Positions 1 through 8,071 of a DNA stretch of 64,000 nt are shown here, piece by piece. Each line of letters begins with the position of its first letter. Within the stretch, counting starts at the first letter, position 1. The position numbers were made by a program, and so were the translations under genes. The DNA comes from Candidatus Sumerlaeaceae bacterium (GTDB lineage: Bacteria; Sumerlaeota; Sumerlaeia; Sumerlaeales; Sumerlaeaceae): the NCBI GenBank assembly GCA_026418615.1, contig JAOAAY010000013.1, positions 25,447 to 89,446 on the forward strand, in the 5' to 3' direction. The notes beneath the pieces were generated by a model that was not told where the DNA came from, did no database searches, and saw only the letters and a program-made list of their open reading frames with translations.

Positions 1-1
1 C

Positions 2-1024
2 ATCACCGACACTTTGGTGATCTTCGACCATGTGCGCCACCGGCTCCGGATTCTGGCCAATGCGCACATTGAGGATGGTGCGAATCCGGTGGATGCTTAT
101 GATGCAGCGATCCGACGCATCAACGCCTTGCACCAGCGGTTACTTCGACCCGTGCCCCGGTGTGACCAGACGGTTAATTCTTCGTCTGTGCCGATGGAGT
201 CCAACTTCACGCCCGAAGATTTCGAGGAAATTGTCGAAAAGGCGAAAGAGTACATCCGCGCCGGCGACATTTTTCAGGTCGTGCTGAGTCAGCGTTTCGA
301 AGTTCCGATATCCTGTGATCCGTTTGACATCTATCGCGCTCTCCGCGCGGTCAATCCTTCGCCCTACATGTTTTATCTGCAATTTGATGACCTGCGACTC
401 GCGGGATCCAGTCCGGAGATACTCGTCAGGGTGAGTGGCGATCAGGTGCAAATACGCCCGATTGCCGGCACGCGACCGCGGGGGGCGACACGCGAAGAGG
501 ACCTGCGGCTCGAACGCGAACTGCTTGCCGACCCGAAGGAGCGTGCAGAGCATATCATGCTCGTGGATCTGGGACGGAATGACTGCGGGAGAGTCTGTGA
601 ATTCGGCACTGTTCGCGTAGACGACCTCATGGTCATTGAACGCTACTCTCATGTCATGCACATCGTTTCCAATGTGACCGGTAAGTTGCGGCGCGGGCTG
701 AACAGTTTTGATGTGCTAAAGGCGGCCTTTCCCGCCGGAACGGTGAGCGGGGCGCCCAAGATCCGAGCCATGCAAATCATTGACGAACTTGAACCCGTCA
801 TGCGGGGACCTTATGCGGGCGCCGTGGGGTACCTCAGTTACAACGGCAACCTCGACTCGTGCATCACCATCCGGACGGTCGTCATCCACGGGGACCGTGC
901 GTACATCCAAGCGGGCGCAGGGATCGTGGCGGACAGCGATCCGGCGAACGAATACCGTGAAACCATCAACAAGGCGAGTGCGCTCGTCCGGGCCATTGAA
1001 CTGGCAGAAACGGGGCTCGACTGA
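2..1024 (+). CDS. trpE: Anthranilate synthase component I, C-terminal part (truncated by window edge)
   Basis: Converts chorismate plus ammonia to anthranilate, the first step of tryptophan synthesis. The frame is open to the left edge, so the true start lies upstream and only about 340 C-terminal residues are visible. The chorismate-binding domain is clear: EKAKEYIRAGDIFQVVLSQR, PSPYMFYL, IAGTRPRG, HIMLVDLGRND, GTVSGAPKIRAM and the terminal QAGAGIVADSDP segment. The stop codon abuts the start of the glutaminase subunit gene with no spacer, as expected for a two-subunit enzyme made from one transcript. A para-aminobenzoate synthase (PabB) is the main alternative, but the family features fit TrpE better. 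Confidence 0.95.
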   Translation: MTDTLVIFDHVRHRLRILANAHIEDGANPVDAYDAAIRRINALHQRLLRPVPRCDQTVNSSSVPMESNFTPEDFEEIVEKAKEYIRAGDIFQVVLSQRFEVPISCDPFDIYRALRAVNPSPYMFYLQFDDLRLAGSSPEILVRVSGDQVQIRPIAGTRPRGATREEDLRLERELLADPKERAEHIMLVDLGRNDCGRVCEFGTVRVDDLMVIERYSHVMHIVSNVTGKLRRGLNSFDVLKAAFPAGTVSGAPKIRAMQIIDELEPVMRGPYAGAVGYLSYNGNLDSCITIRTVVIHGDRAYIQAGAGIVADSDPANEYRETINKASALVRAIELAETGLD

Positions 1025-1591
1025 ATGCTGCTTGTCATAGACAATTATGATTCATTCACCTATAATCTGGTTCAATACCTTGGGGAACTGGGCGCGGAAA
1101 TCCGCGTCGCACGCAACGACCAGATTACGCTGCCGGAGATTCTTGAGGCGTCGCCGTCCCACATCGTGGTGTCGCCGGGACCGTGTACCCCGAATGAGGC
1201 CGGCATTAGTATGGATGTCATCAAGGTGTTTGGCGAGACACGCCCCGTTCTCGGTGTTTGTTTGGGCCATCAAGCCATTGGCCAAGTTTACGGCGGCAAG
1301 GTCATTCGCGCTTCAACAATTATGCACGGTAAGACCAGCGAGATTTTCCACTCGGGAGACCCCCTGTTTGCCGGTGTGCCATCTCCTTTCACGGCCACTC
1401 GCTACCACTCGCTGATTGTTGAACGCGCCTCGCTGCCCGACTGTCTTGAGATCACGGCTTGGACAGAGGACGAAACCATCATGGGGTTGAAACACAAACA
1501 GTTCCCCGTGTGGGGGGTGCAGTTCCATCCAGAATCCATTTTGACCGATTCAGGGCGGCGGATCCTCGCAAATTTTCTCGCCGCCAAGTGA
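1025..1591 (+). CDS. trpG: Anthranilate synthase component II (glutamine amidotransferase)
   Basis: Class I glutamine amidotransferase of 188 residues that releases ammonia from glutamine for anthranilate (and often also aminodeoxychorismate) synthase. It begins [19 protein letters not shown]. It has the nucleophile motif [11 protein letters not shown] with the catalytic Cys near residue 79, MHGKTSEI, and the His-Glu pair in VQFHPESI. The ATG directly follows the trpE stop codon, so translation is probably coupled. No trpD, trpC or other trp gene follows: the next gene is convergent on the minus strand, so the trp operon is split in this genome. The protein may serve both tryptophan and folate pathways (PabA role), which sequence alone cannot decide. 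Confidence 0.95.
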   Translation: MLLVIDNYDSFTYNLVQYLGELGAEIRVARNDQITLPEILEASPSHIVVSPGPCTPNEAGISMDVIKVFGETRPVLGVCLGHQAIGQVYGGKVIRASTIMHGKTSEIFHSGDPLFAGVPSPFTATRYHSLIVERASLPDCLEITAWTEDETIMGLKHKQFPVWGVQFHPESILTDSGRRILANFLAAK

Positions 1592-1605
1592 CGGCGGCGC
1601 TGGCG

Positions 1606-2931
1606 CTACGGGCGGTAAATGCGGCGGATCTGCGCACCCCGGTAATAGTGGCTGAGAATCGCATCGGCCTTGTAGCCGCGCGCCGCCATCACGCGGGCCC
1701 CCTGTTGACACAACCCTACGCCATGACCATTGCCGGCGCCGATGAATGTTGCCGATGCAACACGCCCGGCGGATTTGCTCGTGCGCAACACAAACAGGCC
1801 GCTCCACAAGTCAAACATTTGACGGATTGGCAGTTCTTTCTCGATGATGCGCCGCCCGCCCGTTCCTGTGACCTCCAATTTGCGCACACGGCCGCTTGGG
1901 CGACGCTCGATCACACGAATATCTGTCACCGGCCCGACGCCACAGGCGCGCGCCAGTTGCTCGGCCGACAAGGTTTTTTCCCAACGAAAGTATTTCCTGG
2001 CATAGGCGGGGTAGCCTGCGCTGGCCGGGTAACAGAAGTAGTCCGATCCGCCTGACTCAAAAAACCGCAGCAGCGCAGCATCCGTGCTCAGGTCCGGCGG
2101 CATCCGCGGTCGGTCTGTGTCGAGGACTGTTTCGAGAGCAACTTTCGGCCGGCTGTCCCACACATCCTCAGCAGGTGCCGTAATGCCACCGCAAACATTA
2201 TGATAGACGGCATCGAGGACTTCCCCCCCCGCCACGAGGACCATGCCCAGCGTGGCATCAACCGCATCATTGGCGGCCGCTGTCTCCAAGGTCATGCCCT
2301 TGTAGGCCATGCAGTGAACACCCGCGCAAAGGTCATAACCATCAGAATCGTGCGGGGGACGAATGATTTTGTGGACGACCTCTGACCGCGCGCAGATGGC
2401 CTGGGCCTTGAGGGCTTCCAGCGGCGCATCGCCGCCGATTTCTGCAGGAAGCACACCTTTAAGATAATCATCCAACTGAATTTCGTTGATGATACGAACG
2501 GTTTCGCCCGACCGAACGAGACGACAAGAACCCCGAAAGCGCCTATCTTTCCGTCCCTCCAGCACAAACCCTTCGCCGTCGGGACCGGGTCGTACCGGCA
2601 CAATCCATGCCTCAGCGTGGCGACCCAGCGCACGGCCATCCATGCTTAGATCGAGATTGCCGCCCCTCGCCACACATTTGACGATAGCGTTGGCCTGACT
2701 GCGCGCGATTTCAGCGTCGCCGGAACGGACGATAAAAGCCGACGGCACGCCTATCGTTACCTCGCGCTGCTCTGACGCGATGAGCACCCGAATCCAACCG
2801 CCGCGCTCCACGATGGCCCGCTGGCCGCGCATGCCGGCCGGGACTTGTTGGGCGTAGCCCGGCACGGCTGCCAACAACAACAAACCGACCAAGACGCCAG
2901 CCCAGCGGAGCGATGGATGGTGCGGTCTCAA
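1606..2931 (-). CDS. SpoIID/LytB-domain secreted protein
   Basis: Exported protein of 441 residues with an N-terminal signal peptide (hydrophobic VLVGLLLLAAVPGYA, cleavage probably before QQ). The middle holds the SpoIID/LytB signature: NEIQLDDYLKGVLPAEI, EALKAQAICARSEV, and a late GHGVGLCQQGARVMAARG segment that matches the catalytic region of SpoIID-type peptidoglycan lytic transglycosylases acting on denuded glycan. The family is widespread in non-sporulating Gram-negatives, where it is thought to remodel cell-wall glycan, so this is not evidence of sporulation. The start overlaps the hprK stop by ATGA, making it the last gene of a mutY-hprK-spoIID-like operon. Its 3' end faces trpG with a gap of 14 bases. 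Confidence 0.85.
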   Translation of the reverse strand: MRPHHPSLRWAGVLVGLLLLAAVPGYAQQVPAGMRGQRAIVERGGWIRVLIASEQREVTIGVPSAFIVRSGDAEIARSQANAIVKCVARGGNLDLSMDGRALGRHAEAWIVPVRPGPDGEGFVLEGRKDRRFRGSCRLVRSGETVRIINEIQLDDYLKGVLPAEIGGDAPLEALKAQAICARSEVVHKIIRPPHDSDGYDLCAGVHCMAYKGMTLETAAANDAVDATLGMVLVAGGEVLDAVYHNVCGGITAPAEDVWDSRPKVALETVLDTDRPRMPPDLSTDAALLRFFESGGSDYFCYPASAGYPAYARKYFRWEKTLSAEQLARACGVGPVTDIRVIERRPSGRVRKLEVTGTGGRRIIEKELPIRQMFDLWSGLFVLRTSKSAGRVASATFIGAGNGHGVGLCQQGARVMAARGYKADAILSHYYRGAQIRRIYRP

Positions 2932-3881
2932 GGGTTGTTGGACGCCTGATTCATCAGATGCGTCAGCCGGTCCTCCATTTGACGCGCCTGGTTGTCACCA
3001 CGGTTCTTGAGGCGCTGGGTCAGTGCCGCCATCTCGACCATGATCGAGTTATTGCGCCCGGGTTGAACCGGGATCGTGTACATGGGAATTTCCACATCTA
3101 GCAAAGGATAAAACTTGTCGTCTATACCGAGCCGCTCGTACTCGACCCCTTCGTTCCACCGCTCGAGTTGAACAACCAAATCCACACGCTTCTCGTCCAC
3201 CACAGACGCTACGCCGAACAAGCGTTCAATGTTGAGGATGCCCAAACCGCGGATTTCCATGTGGTACTTGAGCAACTCGGAACTGCGTCCAACGATTTCC
3301 TCCTTGGATATGCGCCGAAGAATAACAATGTCGTCGGCGACAAGTCTGTGGCCGCGTTCCACTAATTCCAGTGCGCACTCACTTTTTCCCACGCCGCTGC
3401 TGCCCATGATCAGCGCGCCCATGCCATAAACATCAAGCAAGTCGGCATGGATATTAAGCACTGGCGCAAAGTACCGGTCGAGAAACCCGATCAGCAGGCT
3501 AACCAGACGCGTGGTAAGCAAACTGGTCCGAAGGATCGGGATCCCTGCGGCCGAGGCCTTTTCGAGAAAATCCGAGGGGATCTCATTGTTGTTGGTCACC
3601 AGCATGCATGGAATTCGGTAACTGAGCGTCCGCTCGAGGCGCGCCGCACGGTCCGTCGGGTCCAGACTGCGAAGGTACGACATCTCGGTATTGCCCAGTA
3701 TTTGGATCCGATCGTAGGAAAACACATCGAAGAATCCGGCAAAAGCCAAGCCTGGCCGCGTGAGTTCGGGAGTTCGTATTTTGTTTCCAAGCCCGCTCTC
3801 GCCCGCCACCACGGTCAGATCCAATTCGCGCCCACGCTCGCGAACCAGCGTTTCGACTGTCAGTTCCTCGGATGCCATCAT
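2928..3881 (-). CDS. hprK: HPr kinase/phosphorylase
   Basis: Bifunctional enzyme that phosphorylates and dephosphorylates HPr of the phosphotransferase system on serine. Visible are the P-loop GSSGVGKSECALELVERGH, VADDIVILRR and the HprK signature MEIRGLGILNIERLFG in the C-terminal catalytic half, with an N-terminal ligand-binding half. I chose the ATG at 3881: GGGAGG lies 8 bases upstream, and it starts one base after the mutY stop, giving 317 residues, the usual family length. A longer frame from 3947 would overlap mutY and lacks support. No HPr or enzyme I gene is next to it. In Gram-negative bacteria HprK usually belongs to an incomplete, regulatory PTS. Confidence 0.92.
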   Translation of the reverse strand: MMASEELTVETLVRERGRELDLTVVAGESGLGNKIRTPELTRPGLAFAGFFDVFSYDRIQILGNTEMSYLRSLDPTDRAARLERTLSYRIPCMLVTNNNEIPSDFLEKASAAGIPILRTSLLTTRLVSLLIGFLDRYFAPVLNIHADLLDVYGMGALIMGSSGVGKSECALELVERGHRLVADDIVILRRISKEEIVGRSSELLKYHMEIRGLGILNIERLFGVASVVDEKRVDLVVQLERWNEGVEYERLGIDDKFYPLLDVEIPMYTIPVQPGRNNSIMVEMAALTQRLKNRGDNQARQMEDRLTHLMNQASNNP

Positions 3882-3882
3882 G

Positions 3883-4995
3883 CTAAGTGCCTCCCGGCCG
3901 CTGATCATTCGACACCCACGCAAGCACCCGCCGCTGAGCGGAGCCAAGAGGAAGTTTGCCGGCCTCGTCCAGAGGAACCCAGCGCAGGGCCTTCCCGGGC
4001 GGCCTCGCCGGGCGTCTGCACATCGCCATCCAAGCGCATAGCGTGATAGAGTGTCGGGTCACCGTATATCGAAACTCCCGGAAGGCCACAAGATTGCCCC
4101 TAAGACCAAGAGACTGAAGGAGTTGCTGTGCGGTCTCTCTCGCTTCGACATCCGACACTGTCAACGGCACCGGGACCTTGGGGAACTCAAACATTCCCGC
4201 GTGCCACTCACCTTGCGGGATGCGAGCGACCAAAACATGGCCGTCATTCAGCGGCACCACGCCGACAAATCTCAGTCGCGTGCGGGCGGCGGGTGCGTCC
4301 GCAGGCGGGATGAGTCTTTGTTCCCCGGCTTTAAAAGCGGCGCAAAATTCGGATACGGGACAAAGGACGCAGTCCGGTTGCGATGGTCTGCACGCGAGCG
4401 AACCGAGTTCCATCAGAGCATAATTGTGCTCGCGCGGATTGTTGGGCGGCAGGATCTGTTCCGCGATGTGCCACAATTGACGCACCGTGGCGGGCGATTT
4501 CACCGGTGCGCGGACGCAGAAAAGACGCGCCAACACACGGGCAGAATTAGTTTCGACAATGGGTGATGGTTTGTTGAACGCAAACGACATGATGGCACCG
4601 GCCGTGTAGCGGCCAATCCCCGGAAGAGCCATCAGCGCTTCAAGCGTTTGCGGCACTCGGCCTGCATGTTGGGCCATGATCACACGCGCCGCGGCTTGCA
4701 GATTTCGAGCGCGGCGATAGTAACCAAGCCCGGACCAAACCGCGAGGAGTTCATCCTCCGGCGCTTCGGCCAAATCCCTCACCGTCGGGAAGCGGGATAG
4801 GAATCTGGCGTAGTAACCAAGGACGGTCGCGACCGTGGTTTGCTGCAGCATGACCTCCGAAACAAGAATAGCGTATGGGTCGCTCGTTTCGCGCCACGGC
4901 AGAGCACGCTTTTGTCGCCGGTACCAGCGCACAAGCCGGCGCGAGAATGCTGCAGCCGGAAAATCAGGCGTTGAATCGGGGCCGAATTCGGTCAT
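3883..4995 (-). CDS. mutY: A/G-specific adenine DNA glycosylase
   Basis: Base-excision repair enzyme that removes adenine mispaired with 8-oxoguanine. The helix-hairpin-helix region (ALPGIGRYTAGAI), the catalytic Glu47 in SEVMLQQTTV and the 4Fe-4S cluster motif C-x6-C-x2-C-x5-C (CRPSQPDCVLCPVSEFC) are all present, followed by a NUDIX-like C-terminal domain. The position of the catalytic aspartate (D138 in E. coli, in a D-G-N context) is occupied by Glu148 in VETNSARVLAR, a conservative but notable change seen in some MutY branches. First gene of the operon with hprK and the SpoIID-like gene. Its start is only 18 bases from the divergent glycosyltransferase start. Confidence 0.9.
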   Translation of the reverse strand: MTEFGPDSTPDFPAAAFSRRLVRWYRRQKRALPWRETSDPYAILVSEVMLQQTTVATVLGYYARFLSRFPTVRDLAEAPEDELLAVWSGLGYYRRARNLQAAARVIMAQHAGRVPQTLEALMALPGIGRYTAGAIMSFAFNKPSPIVETNSARVLARLFCVRAPVKSPATVRQLWHIAEQILPPNNPREHNYALMELGSLACRPSQPDCVLCPVSEFCAAFKAGEQRLIPPADAPAARTRLRFVGVVPLNDGHVLVARIPQGEWHAGMFEFPKVPVPLTVSDVEARETAQQLLQSLGLRGNLVAFREFRYTVTRHSITLCAWMAMCRRPARPPGKALRWVPLDEAGKLPLGSAQRRVLAWVSNDQRPGGT

Positions 4996-5013
4996 CTAAA
5001 CTCTTCGAGTACC

Positions 5014-5967
5014 ATGCGTCCAGCCGTGTCCATCATCATCCCCAACTGGAATGGCGCCGCGTTTCTGGACCGGTGCATTGCCGCGGCACTCATGTCCTCG
5101 GCGGCCTCCGGTTTGGAAACAGAAATACTTCTCGTGGACGACGCCAGTCCTGACGGCAGCGGGCCGGCTTCAGCCCGACGATACCCGCAAGTGCGCTTCC
5201 TGCAGAACAAGAGTAATGCTGGATTCGGCGAGACGATCAACCGCGGGGCCCGTGAGGCTGCAGGCGACATCCTCGTTCTTATCAACAACGATCTTGTGGC
5301 ACGGGAGGCACTCGTCGCGGAACTGGCCGGCCCCTTGCTGAAGAACGAAGAAGTGTTCGGGGTTTCCGGCAAAACAGTGGACTGGCATTCGCAAGCGCCA
5401 AATCACCTCAACATGGCCGCCGAATGGGATGGCGGGTGCATGCGTCTGACCTATGCGGATTCCCAAACCGTGGCACCCACGATGTTTTTACAGGGCGGCT
5501 GCTGCGCAGTGCGCCGCAGCCCATTTCTTGAGTTGGGCGGCATGTGTAGCGTTTTCGCGCCGGGCTACTGGGAAGACTATGATCTCTCGTACCTTGCACT
5601 CAAAGCGGGATGGAAAAATCTTTATAACCCGCGTGCCGTAGCACATCATCTGGGCAAACAGTCCATGGTTCGCGCTTTTGGCAGCGGCCAAGTGGCTATG
5701 ATGCTGCGCCGGAATAGGTTCCTTTTTCATCTCGTGAACCTCACCGATCCCCCACTCCTGAGGAGTCATCTCGGCCGCTGGCCGGGCTGCCTCGCCCGTG
5801 GGTTTGCCTGCGCCGGTCCTCCCCGTCAGGAGATGAAAGCCTTGGTGCGAGCCGCGCGTCAGGTCGGTCATGTGGCCAGTGAGCGTCGGCGGCGGCTGCC
5901 GCTCCTTCGCCTTACGGATCGGGAAGTCCTGATGGCATTCCGCGGGCACGGCCGTCCGGCTGATTGA
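5014..5967 (+). CDS. Glycosyltransferase family 2
   Basis: GT-A fold sugar transferase of 317 residues, probably acting at the cytoplasmic face of the membrane on a lipopolysaccharide or other surface glycan. The N-terminus shows the GT2 start VSIIIPNWNGAAFLDRCI, ILLVDDASPDGS, GFGETINRGAREAAGDIL and the nucleotide-sugar/metal region LINNDL. Later GGCCAVRRSPF and GYWEDYDLSYLALKAGW hold the ED(Y)D catalytic-base region. The relatives named by eye are rhamnosyltransferase-like WbbL proteins. The sugar cannot be told. The next glycosyltransferase starts two bases after the stop, so they form one operon. Confidence 0.88.
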   Translation: MRPAVSIIIPNWNGAAFLDRCIAAALMSSAASGLETEILLVDDASPDGSGPASARRYPQVRFLQNKSNAGFGETINRGAREAAGDILVLINNDLVAREALVAELAGPLLKNEEVFGVSGKTVDWHSQAPNHLNMAAEWDGGCMRLTYADSQTVAPTMFLQGGCCAVRRSPFLELGGMCSVFAPGYWEDYDLSYLALKAGWKNLYNPRAVAHHLGKQSMVRAFGSGQVAMMLRRNRFLFHLVNLTDPPLLRSHLGRWPGCLARGFACAGPPRQEMKALVRAARQVGHVASERRRRLPLLRLTDREVLMAFRGHGRPAD

Positions 5968-5968
5968 G

Positions 5969-8008
5969 ATGATCAGCGTCGCAATACTCACCCGTAATCG
6001 GCTTCGCCTGCTGCAACGGTGCGTTTCCAGTGTGTTGCCGCAGTTGGGAGAGGGGGACGAAGTTGTCGTCCTCGACACCGGTTCCGCGGATGGATCCCGC
6101 GAATGGCTTGCGAGACAGTCGCCTTGTGTGCGGTGGCTCACTTGCGACCATTCGACCGATTTCGCGTCCGCGCGCAACGCTTTGGTACGAGCCTGTACTC
6201 AACCGGTCGTGCTAATGCTGGATGACGACACTATTCCGGCGGGCGATTTGCTGCGGCGCGTACGCGAAGCCGTGTCTAGCCGCGTTGCCTCTGGCGGCCC
6301 GGCTCTGTATGGCTGCCGCTATCGCCTGCCATGGTGGTGGCATCCGTCCATGGGATGGACAGTAGGCATGTCGGGCCCCGACACCATCTGTGCCGTTCCC
6401 GGCGTGGCGCCAGCGACTTCCAACCTCGCCGTGCGGCGCTCTGCACTCTTGGAACTGCCATTTGGCGAGACAACGCATGCCATGGGACAGCACGACATGT
6501 ACCGTGGCGGACGTGAGGATGCAGACTGGTGGCGCCGTGCGCGACTCAGGGGGTGGCGTGTTGAGATCAATCCGAAGCAGATTGTTTTCCACGAAGTCCC
6601 CCCGGAGCGATTTCAATGGCGTTATGTGATCAACCGTGCGATTGCCGATGGTCGGGCTGACTGGGAGCGCAATCCCAATCCATCCCGTCTGCCAGATGCA
6701 GCAAACGAAATCATTTTCGGCGTGCTCGCGCTGGCCGGCGACGCGACCTGCTTTCCGAGCCGGTATCGGCAAGCGGCCGGTAGGGCTGTCTGGATCATTC
6801 GCCAAGGGGCGTTTGTTTCGGCGGCAGGATCGTTATGGCCGCGGCTTTTTCGTGCGGTAGGGCCGGGGCTGGTGTCTCGAGCCAAAAAACTGGCGGCTCC
6901 AGCCGTGGCGGCCACTGTGCGAGCACTCCGTTGTCCCCGCCGGGTGCCGCCGGCAAAACTGACTCACCTCGTCATTGCGGCACCCACTTACCTCGGCGAC
7001 ACGGTGCTCGTCCGCTACCTGAGCGATTCCTTGGCGACGGCCATTCCAAACACACGCGTATCGGTTATCAGCCGTTTTCCAGAACTTTTCGTGGGCAGCC
7101 CCAAGAATGTTGTCCCTATAAACGATCGGGATGCCCGCTTGTGTCGGGCGACGGTGCAAGGTTGCGACTACGCCCTGACTCCGTACTATCACCACGGTTC
7201 AAGCGCCTTGTGGCGGAGGGACTTAGCCCCAAAATCGGCTACTTTTTCCTCGGATGTTGGGTTCAGTCGTCGCAGCGACTACTCTTTGGCGGGTCTGTCC
7301 GTAGACAAGAACTTCGGAAATCATGAACTCCTCAATTTATTGAGCCTCGGCAACCTTCTTTGCGAGAGTCTTTCTCTTAAAAAACCTCTTTTTACAGGAT
7401 TTAATAATGATGCATTGAATCAAAAGATTAGGGAGCACCTACAGGAGCGATCCGCTTATGCGGTGATCCAAGTGGGTGCAGGACTCCCCACAAAAGAGTG
7501 GCCCGTACACCGTTGGATCACCGTTGCCCAGCGCTTATGGGACGATCTGGGGATGCCGTCAGTCGTAATCGGCGAAGCATGCCACAGGGAAGAAGTTAGC
7601 AAATCCGCCGAACAAACAGGTTTCAAGCGATACTTGAACCTATGCGGTCAAACTTCAATCATCGAACTAATCGCGTTGCTGCGCGGCAGTTGTATTTTTC
7701 TCGGTCCTTGTTCGGGACCCAAGCACCTCGCCATGGCCATCGGCATACCAACATTTACCCTCTATGGGCCGAGCGAGCCTGAGCGGTGGGGAGCGTTTTT
7801 CGACAGGGATCTTCACGGATACATTTGCTCACGCTTGAAGTTGTGCCCGCGCGAGACTTGTGAGCATCCTCTCAATGCAAGCATGCTCGCGTTAGGAGTG
7901 GATGCCGTTATGAAGGCATTCTTCGCTCATGTAGACCTTTTGTCTAAAAAGAGACTTGATTTTCAACGGTTTAGAGATTGCTCTTCTAAGTATATTTATA
8001 AGGCCTGA
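5969..8008 (+). CDS. Two-domain glycosyltransferase: GT2 fused to GT9 (heptosyltransferase-like)
   Basis: A 679-residue fusion. Residues about 1-300 are a GT2 domain (MISVAILTRNRLRLLQRCV, VVVLDTGSADGS, the DDD of VLMLDDDTIPAGD, and GGREDADWWRRARLRGWRV). Residues about 328-679 are a GT9 domain of the LPS heptosyltransferase type (APTYLGDTVLVRYL, AVIQVGAGLPTKEWPVHRW, GPKHLAMAIGIPTFTLYGPSEPERW). The usual D-(S/T)-G before P-x-H-L-A is C-S-G here. The last third (about 7320 to 8040) is clearly richer in A+T than the N-terminal half and the neighbours, suggesting a mosaic or transferred segment. It probably adds two sugars to a surface glycan. Acceptor and donors are unknown. Confidence 0.85.
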   Translation: MISVAILTRNRLRLLQRCVSSVLPQLGEGDEVVVLDTGSADGSREWLARQSPCVRWLTCDHSTDFASARNALVRACTQPVVLMLDDDTIPAGDLLRRVREAVSSRVASGGPALYGCRYRLPWWWHPSMGWTVGMSGPDTICAVPGVAPATSNLAVRRSALLELPFGETTHAMGQHDMYRGGREDADWWRRARLRGWRVEINPKQIVFHEVPPERFQWRYVINRAIADGRADWERNPNPSRLPDAANEIIFGVLALAGDATCFPSRYRQAAGRAVWIIRQGAFVSAAGSLWPRLFRAVGPGLVSRAKKLAAPAVAATVRALRCPRRVPPAKLTHLVIAAPTYLGDTVLVRYLSDSLATAIPNTRVSVISRFPELFVGSPKNVVPINDRDARLCRATVQGCDYALTPYYHHGSSALWRRDLAPKSATFSSDVGFSRRSDYSLAGLSVDKNFGNHELLNLLSLGNLLCESLSLKKPLFTGFNNDALNQKIREHLQERSAYAVIQVGAGLPTKEWPVHRWITVAQRLWDDLGMPSVVIGEACHREEVSKSAEQTGFKRYLNLCGQTSIIELIALLRGSCIFLGPCSGPKHLAMAIGIPTFTLYGPSEPERWGAFFDRDLHGYICSRLKLCPRETCEHPLNASMLALGVDAVMKAFFAHVDLLSKKRLDFQRFRDCSSKYIYKA

Positions 8009-8071
8009 CACACCGGCCTCGAAGGTACCCTCAACCAAAACTAGAACTTAGCACGGTGTATGGAGGCTTCA

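Noticed and set aside
1459..2055. Open frame overlapping the 3' ends of trpG and the SpoIID-like gene
   Set aside because: It is a shadow frame of trpG and of the minus-strand gene, with no recognisable domain or ribosome-binding site.
1606..2931. SpoIID-like gene as evidence for sporulation
   Set aside because: The SpoIID/LytB domain is widespread in non-sporulating bacteria and no other sporulation gene is in the window.
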